Shown piece by piece: positions 23,011 through 24,138 of a stretch of 24,138 nucleotides of DNA (positions are counted from its first letter, which is position 1; the number at the start of each line of letters is the position of its first letter). The notes under the pieces were generated by a model. That model was not told the origin of the DNA. It worked only from the letters and a program-made list of their open reading frames with translations, and searched no databases. This DNA comes from an uncultured Clostridia bacterium (GTDB taxonomy: Bacteria; Bacillota; Clostridia; Christensenellales; UBA1242): assembly GCA_944381255.1 (NCBI GenBank), contig CALWKL010000092.1, positions 1 to 24,138 on the forward strand, in the 5' to 3' direction. The translations under genes were made by a program, and so were the position numbers.

Positions 23011-24138
23011 TTATACTAGTTTAGGATAACTACCCTCAGATAGTTCCCATATCTCCAACGAGAAGCCCCTATCTGTAAAGGTGCTAATCTTTCTACAATC
23101 ATCATCTGTAGTTCTACCGTCATCACAATCATATCCAACATCTAGTATGTAGTATGAATATTGACGCTCAATAGAATCTATCTTTGCACTTTCTGTAGGA
23201 TTGTCGTCGTGTATGTTATAAATACAATTCTCTATATAACCTGCAAGTTTTTTATTACCTGCCCACCAGCCATTAGTTTGTCTAATTACACTTGAAGTCT
23301 CCCAGTATGCTTTACCTGCCTCAATATCAAAGGTTGCAGCAGAATAACAATATGTTATTTTAGCACAGCTTGCCTCACTACCATATAGCAAATCTGCAGC
23401 AAATCCTCCCATTACATTACCAGACAAATTACATTCATTATAGCAGTTTGTAATTGTACCAGACACCCCGATACCTACAAGTCCACCTACACGGTTACCT
23501 GTTACATTACATAAAGAGTAACTTTGCTTTATAAAATCAGTATCTGATATAATGCCATTGGCTGGGAACATAAAGCTTAACTCACTAACCTTATAATAAC
23601 CTACCAAGCCTCCAGCATAGTATCCTCCATTTATGTTACCTAATGCAACACTATGTCTTACCATACCTTCATTATATCCTACAATACCACCAGAATAAGC
23701 ATTAGCTTGACTGCTTGTATTTATCGTGGAATCAAATTCACTTTTCGCTACAAGTCCAAGATTCTGACCTACTACACCACCTATATAAATACTTTGAGCC
23801 TTATCATTGTTGGCATTAATCACATTTAAGAATGAAGTATTACTACCAAAACCAACGCCACTATAGGATGAATTAACAATAAAGCCTGCCGAATAACCAG
23901 CCACACCACCGATTACTAATTTGCCAGAACAATTCTCAATAGACATATTTACAGAACCATGAGAATTCCCAAATCCTCCAGAATATGAAGCAATATATCC
24001 TACTATACTTCCCATATAAACATTCTTTTTGTTCTCTACATTCAATCTATTCGCTGTGGTTGCGTCATCCCCATTTACATATATGGCTGTTTTGGTAATA
24101 AAGTTAAATTTTTCTGCTGAAGAATAACCCGCGATGAC
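23011..24138 (-). CDS. GLUG-repeat surface protein (partial, N-terminus outside window)
   Basis: The minus-strand frame is open from the window edge to the TAA at 23011, 375 codons. The TTG at 24045 is only an internal codon, since 31 more in-frame codons precede it with no stop. The protein is built from GLUG motifs: SIVGYIASYSGG, IGGVAGYSAGFI, IGGVVGQNLGLV, GGIVGYNEGMVRHS, GGLVGYYK and GGLVGIGVSGTITNCYN, forming a beta-solenoid. The end WELSEGSYPKLV is a usual close for GLUG regions. No LPXTG motif, repeat anchor or membrane segment is present at the C-terminus, so any anchor lies in the missing N-terminal part. Such proteins are usually large secreted or surface adhesin-like proteins. The ligand is unknown. 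Confidence 0.88.
   Translation of the reverse strand, partial: VIAGYSSAEKFNFITKTAIYVNGDDATTANRLNVENKKNVYMGSIVGYIASYSGGFGNSHGSVNMSIENCSGKLVIGGVAGYSAGFIVNSSYSGVGFGSNTSFLNVINANNDKAQSIYIGGVVGQNLGLVAKSEFDSTINTSSQANAYSGGIVGYNEGMVRHSVALGNINGGYYAGGLVGYYKVSELSFMFPANGIISDTDFIKQSYSLCNVTGNRVGGLVGIGVSGTITNCYNECNLSGNVMGGFAADLLYGSEASCAKITYCYSAATFDIEAGKAYWETSSVIRQTNGWWAGNKKLAGYIENCIYNIHDDNPTESAKIDSIERQYSYYILDVGYDCDDGRTTDDDCRKISTFTDRGFSLEIWELSEGSYPKLV

Overview
The window is a densely packed, AT-rich chromosomal segment. It looks like a spore-forming, low-GC Gram-positive bacterium of the Clostridia type. The evidence is the combination of SpoIIE, SigH (Spo0H) and CwlD, a GatCAB tRNA amidotransferase, Mini-RNase III, WalJ/YycJ, strong AGGAGG-type ribosome binding sites and very short gene gaps. 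The genus cannot be read from the sequence. An uncultured gut-type clostridial lineage is my guess only. No tRNA, rRNA, CRISPR array, transposon or prophage gene was found.

Layout. (1) 1-6851, minus strand: pcrA, ligA, gatC, gatA and gatB (gatB cut by the left edge). A sigma-A-type promoter lies before pcrA and a second one before gatC. (2) 7003-9429, minus: an orphan 139-aa gene with an elaborate promoter, the CCA-adding enzyme gene cca, and an orphan 170-aa gene. (3) 9560-13770, minus: one operon, mrnC-rlmB-sigH-dnaX-ybaB-recR, ending in a terminator. It combines RNA maturation, the sporulation-entry sigma factor and the clamp loader/recombination trio. dnaX is split into two frames at a run of nine A's. 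(4) 13870-14574, plus: cwlD (spore cortex amidase), convergent with a two-gene membrane operon (YbhN/MprF-like protein and AI-2E-family protein, 14633-17499). (5) 17665-21347, minus: tilS and spoIIE, each with its own promoter. (6) 21530-22971, plus: walJ and a single-pass membrane protein with an Asn/Asp-rich outer region. (7) 23011-24138, minus: the C-terminal 375 residues of a GLUG-repeat surface protein that runs off the right edge.

How it works together. Most genes are information-processing housekeeping: replication and repair (PcrA, LigA, DnaX, RecR, YbaB), tRNA and rRNA maturation (Cca, TilS, MrnC, RlmB) and tRNA charging (GatCAB). A sporulation thread runs through them: SigH, SpoIIE and CwlD.

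The most unusual signals are regulatory rather than new gene families. dnaX has reversed frameshift logic: the zero frame gives the short gamma-like form, and a -1 shift or an extra A is needed for tau. cca and mrnC have promoters placed so that the mRNA would start at or 1-2 nt before the ATG, with no Shine-Dalgarno. Several terminator hairpins contain the stop codon of the gene they end. The orphan gene at 7003-7422 has a tandem 10-bp repeat and a palindrome around its promoter.
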